Origin: Lentisphaerota bacterium
Lineage (GTDB): Bacteria; Verrucomicrobiota; Kiritimatiellia; RFP12; UBA3636
Direction of reading: 5' to 3'
Assembly (NCBI GenBank): GCA_012511845.1
Contig: JAAZFF010000429.1
Span: 1-8,157, forward strand
Length of the DNA stretch: 8,157 bases
The position numbers and the translations under genes were made by a program. The notes below the pieces were generated by a model. That model saw only the letters and a program-made list of their open reading frames with translations, had not been told where the DNA came from and did no database searches. Shown piece after piece: positions 7,170 to 8,157 of the stretch (positions are counted from its first letter, which is position 1; every line of letters starts with the position of its first letter).

Positions 7170-7174
7170 CCTCC
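7170..7174 (-). promoter_or_regulatory. Shine-Dalgarno site of the antitoxin
   Basis: GGAGG on the - strand lies seven bases before ATG 7162 and decides that start over the upstream TTG (7186). It is the strongest ribosome site in the window; nrdJ, lysS and the membrane protein have none that is obvious. Confidence 0.75.
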
Positions 7175-7187
7175 ATCGAACAACAAA

Positions 7188-7217
7188 ATTGTATCAAATA
7201 GAATTATTTTTTAACAA
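7188..7217 (-). promoter_or_regulatory. Sigma70-type promoter of the toxin-antitoxin pair
   Basis: On the - strand, TTGTTA (7217-7212) and TACAAT (7193-7188) are separated by 18 AT-rich bases, a good -35/-10 pair. Transcription would begin near 7181, giving a leader of about 20 bases before the antitoxin ATG. The AT-rich spacer could hold the antitoxin's operator, but no clear palindrome is visible. Confidence 0.6.
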
Positions 7218-7479
7218 TGAATATTTTACGCTTTGGAGTTTAATTCAAGGCGTTTTCATTTGAGGGTTATGGTGCTCCTGACAATTTTCTAATTTATCCC
7301 GACGTTGATGCATTGGCGCACAAAAAACAAAAAAATATTGTTCATCCTTTTTGAGCGCCAAACCTCTTGGCGGCACACAAGATTGCTCTCTCGCCACTGT
7401 CTGACATCCGGTACCAGTAGCAGAGACTCAATGTTAGGGCGTACGAACGCGTTCCATGCCGTCGCTTATTTTATGATGG
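7218..7479. other. Non-coding stretch with a GC-richer islet
   Basis: There is no convincing gene between the toxin-antitoxin promoter and the hypothetical protein. Bases 7218-7350 are AT-rich with A and T runs. About 7350-7465 is clearly GC-richer and holds a 6-bp hairpin, CGCCAA with TTGGCG around ACCTC (about 7353-7369), without a T run on either strand. The islet reads open for 26 codons on the + strand (APNLLAAHKIALSPL and so on) before a TAG, with no start or ribosome site. It could be a dispersed repeat or a gene remnant. No terminator for the right-hand gene is evident. Confidence 0.4.
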
Positions 7480-7980
7480 TTAATATTGACTTTGTATCAC
7501 TAAGCTATTAGCCATCAGGTGAAAAAGGGGAGCAAACTTTGAGATCTTGTTTTTCAGTGTATCTTCTGTATCATCAGGTAATTTTGCGATCTGGCATTGT
7601 AAAAAAACCATGTAATTCTTGTATATGGCAATATACATTCGGTTGTACATCGTTATTGTAATGTCAAGACGCTGCTGATCGCCTATAAACTCAAGCATAG
7701 CTCCCGGCCAGCGATCCAATACAATTCTTTTAGTAGTTATGGCACAAACATTGGTCATACCCATGCCATTCGCCATTTCCCTGAGACTACTGTCCGACAA
7801 TAATTCTGAGGAAAGTTTTTGACTTCCTTCAAGTGTCTTGAAAGCAGCTATCTCTTTACTTGTTAATTTCCCCTGCGCCTCTTCTACGATGTCTCTTGTC
7901 ATGATCAAAGCATAAGCTGGTCCTCTTCCGTAGTTGCTACTGAAAAACTGAATAACGTTAGGTCTATTTCCTTCACGCAT
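7480..7980 (-). CDS. Conserved-looking hypothetical protein, N-terminus probably broken
   Basis: The 166-residue ORF from the only ATG has no family I can name with certainty. It reads as a real protein: a mixed alpha/beta pattern with FFSSNYGRG, ALIMTRD, an acidic helical middle (SKEIAAFKTLEG), RLDITITMYNRMYIAIYKNYMVFLQCQIA and the ending FAPLFHLMANSLVIQ. In frame directly upstream of the ATG the sequence continues as GLDFQIEYPTSWS, the 'F-x-I-x-YP-x-x-W' opening seen in PsbP/Mog1/DcrB-like alpha/beta domains, so that piece most likely belongs to the protein. That extension, however, meets no ATG, GTG or TTG before an in-frame TAG at 8095-8097, and no signal peptide is present in it. A frameshift near 8027, loss of the start or sequence error would explain this. 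Such proteins are often exported, which cannot be confirmed here. Confidence 0.6.
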   Translation of the reverse strand: MREGNRPNVIQFFSSNYGRGPAYALIMTRDIVEEAQGKLTSKEIAAFKTLEGSQKLSSELLSDSSLREMANGMGMTNVCAITTKRIVLDRWPGAMLEFIGDQQRLDITITMYNRMYIAIYKNYMVFLQCQIAKLPDDTEDTLKNKISKFAPLFHLMANSLVIQSQY

Positions 7981-8026
7981 TGACCAGCTTGTAGGATACT
8001 CAATCTGAAAATCAAGACCTTTTGCC

Positions 8027-8155
8027 TTAGGCCCAAATCTGCGGAAGATTTTGCGCGGTGGTCTGCTCCGGGGTCTTTTTCTTTCTGGAATACACTATTC
8101 TGTCTGCTATTGCCATGACAGACGTGATTTGAGAGCCAAGACGTATCCTGGCCCA
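8027..8155 (-). other. Open frame entering from the right edge, unassigned
   Basis: On the - strand a second frame is open from the window edge to TAA at 8027-8029 (42 codons, including LGSQITSVMAIADRIVYS and a Lys-rich patch). It ends 46 bases before the ATG of the hypothetical protein. It may be the C-terminus of another gene, or the N-terminal part of the hypothetical protein separated by a one-base shift at about 8027: removing one base there would join it to AKGLDFQIEYP. Too short to assign. Confidence 0.25.
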
Positions 8156-8157
8156 TA

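Noticed and set aside
7354..7440. Integron attC site or gene cassette boundary
   Set aside because: GTTAGGG at about 7432 recalls a core site, but no matching inverse core and no long imperfect palindrome join the two ends.
7305..7511. 68-residue + strand ORF
   Set aside because: No ribosome site, composition changes abruptly inside it and no recognisable motif; it runs into the 3' end of the right-hand gene.
7905..8156. 83-residue - strand ORF at the right edge
   Set aside because: Overlaps the better-supported hypothetical frame and has a low-complexity, non-protein-like pattern.
1..8157. CRISPR array, tRNA or rRNA genes, insertion sequences
   Set aside because: No regular repeat-spacer pattern, no cloverleaf or rRNA-like stretch, no transposase frame or terminal repeats seen.

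Overview
The window comes from a Gram-negative bacterium. It holds the lipid A gene lpxD, and it is AT/GC balanced, in the mid-40s % GC by eye. The make-up (LPS synthesis, a cobalamin-dependent class II ribonucleotide reductase of the single-chain RTPR type, a class II LysRS, and weak or absent Shine-Dalgarno sites before several genes) would suit an anaerobic or facultative member of the PVC group (Lentisphaerota/Kiritimatiellota-like) or a similar lineage. That placement is inference with low confidence.

Left part (1-1838, + strand): an envelope-sugar pair. lpxD enters from beyond the left edge and its stop overlaps the start of galE by four bases (ATGA). galE is broken: its 49th codon is an in-frame TAG, and the short piece before it also carries substitutions at nearly invariant NAD-binding residues. 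The catalytic part after the stop looks intact. A rho-independent terminator closes this unit.

Middle part (1839-5884, + strand): a 282-base intergenic region dense in inverted repeats leads into nrdJ. It includes a NrdR-box-like palindrome lying on a possible promoter, and a strong leader hairpin followed by a T run. nrdJ is full length with all five mechanistic cysteines. lysS (lysyl-tRNA synthetase) follows after 47 bases and may be co-transcribed. Its lysine-pocket loop has Pro where E. coli has a conserved Asn.

Right part (5897-8157, all genes on the - strand): a TVP38/TMEM64/DedA-type membrane protein convergent with lysS, then an antitoxin-first ParE/RelE-type toxin-antitoxin pair with its own good promoter, then a roughly 320-base stretch without a convincing gene, then a conserved-looking hypothetical protein whose N-terminal beta-strand lies upstream of its only start codon. 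The toxin lacks a normal start: an ATA stands exactly where an ATG in an ATGA stop/start overlap would be expected.

Three genes (galE, the toxin and the right-edge hypothetical) are therefore damaged at or near the 5' end, while lpxD, nrdJ, lysS and the membrane protein read cleanly. Ongoing gene decay or local sequence error are the simplest explanations. I see no large new multi-gene system. The most promising leads are the start-less toxin, the nrdJ leader, the LysRS pocket change and the broken galE.
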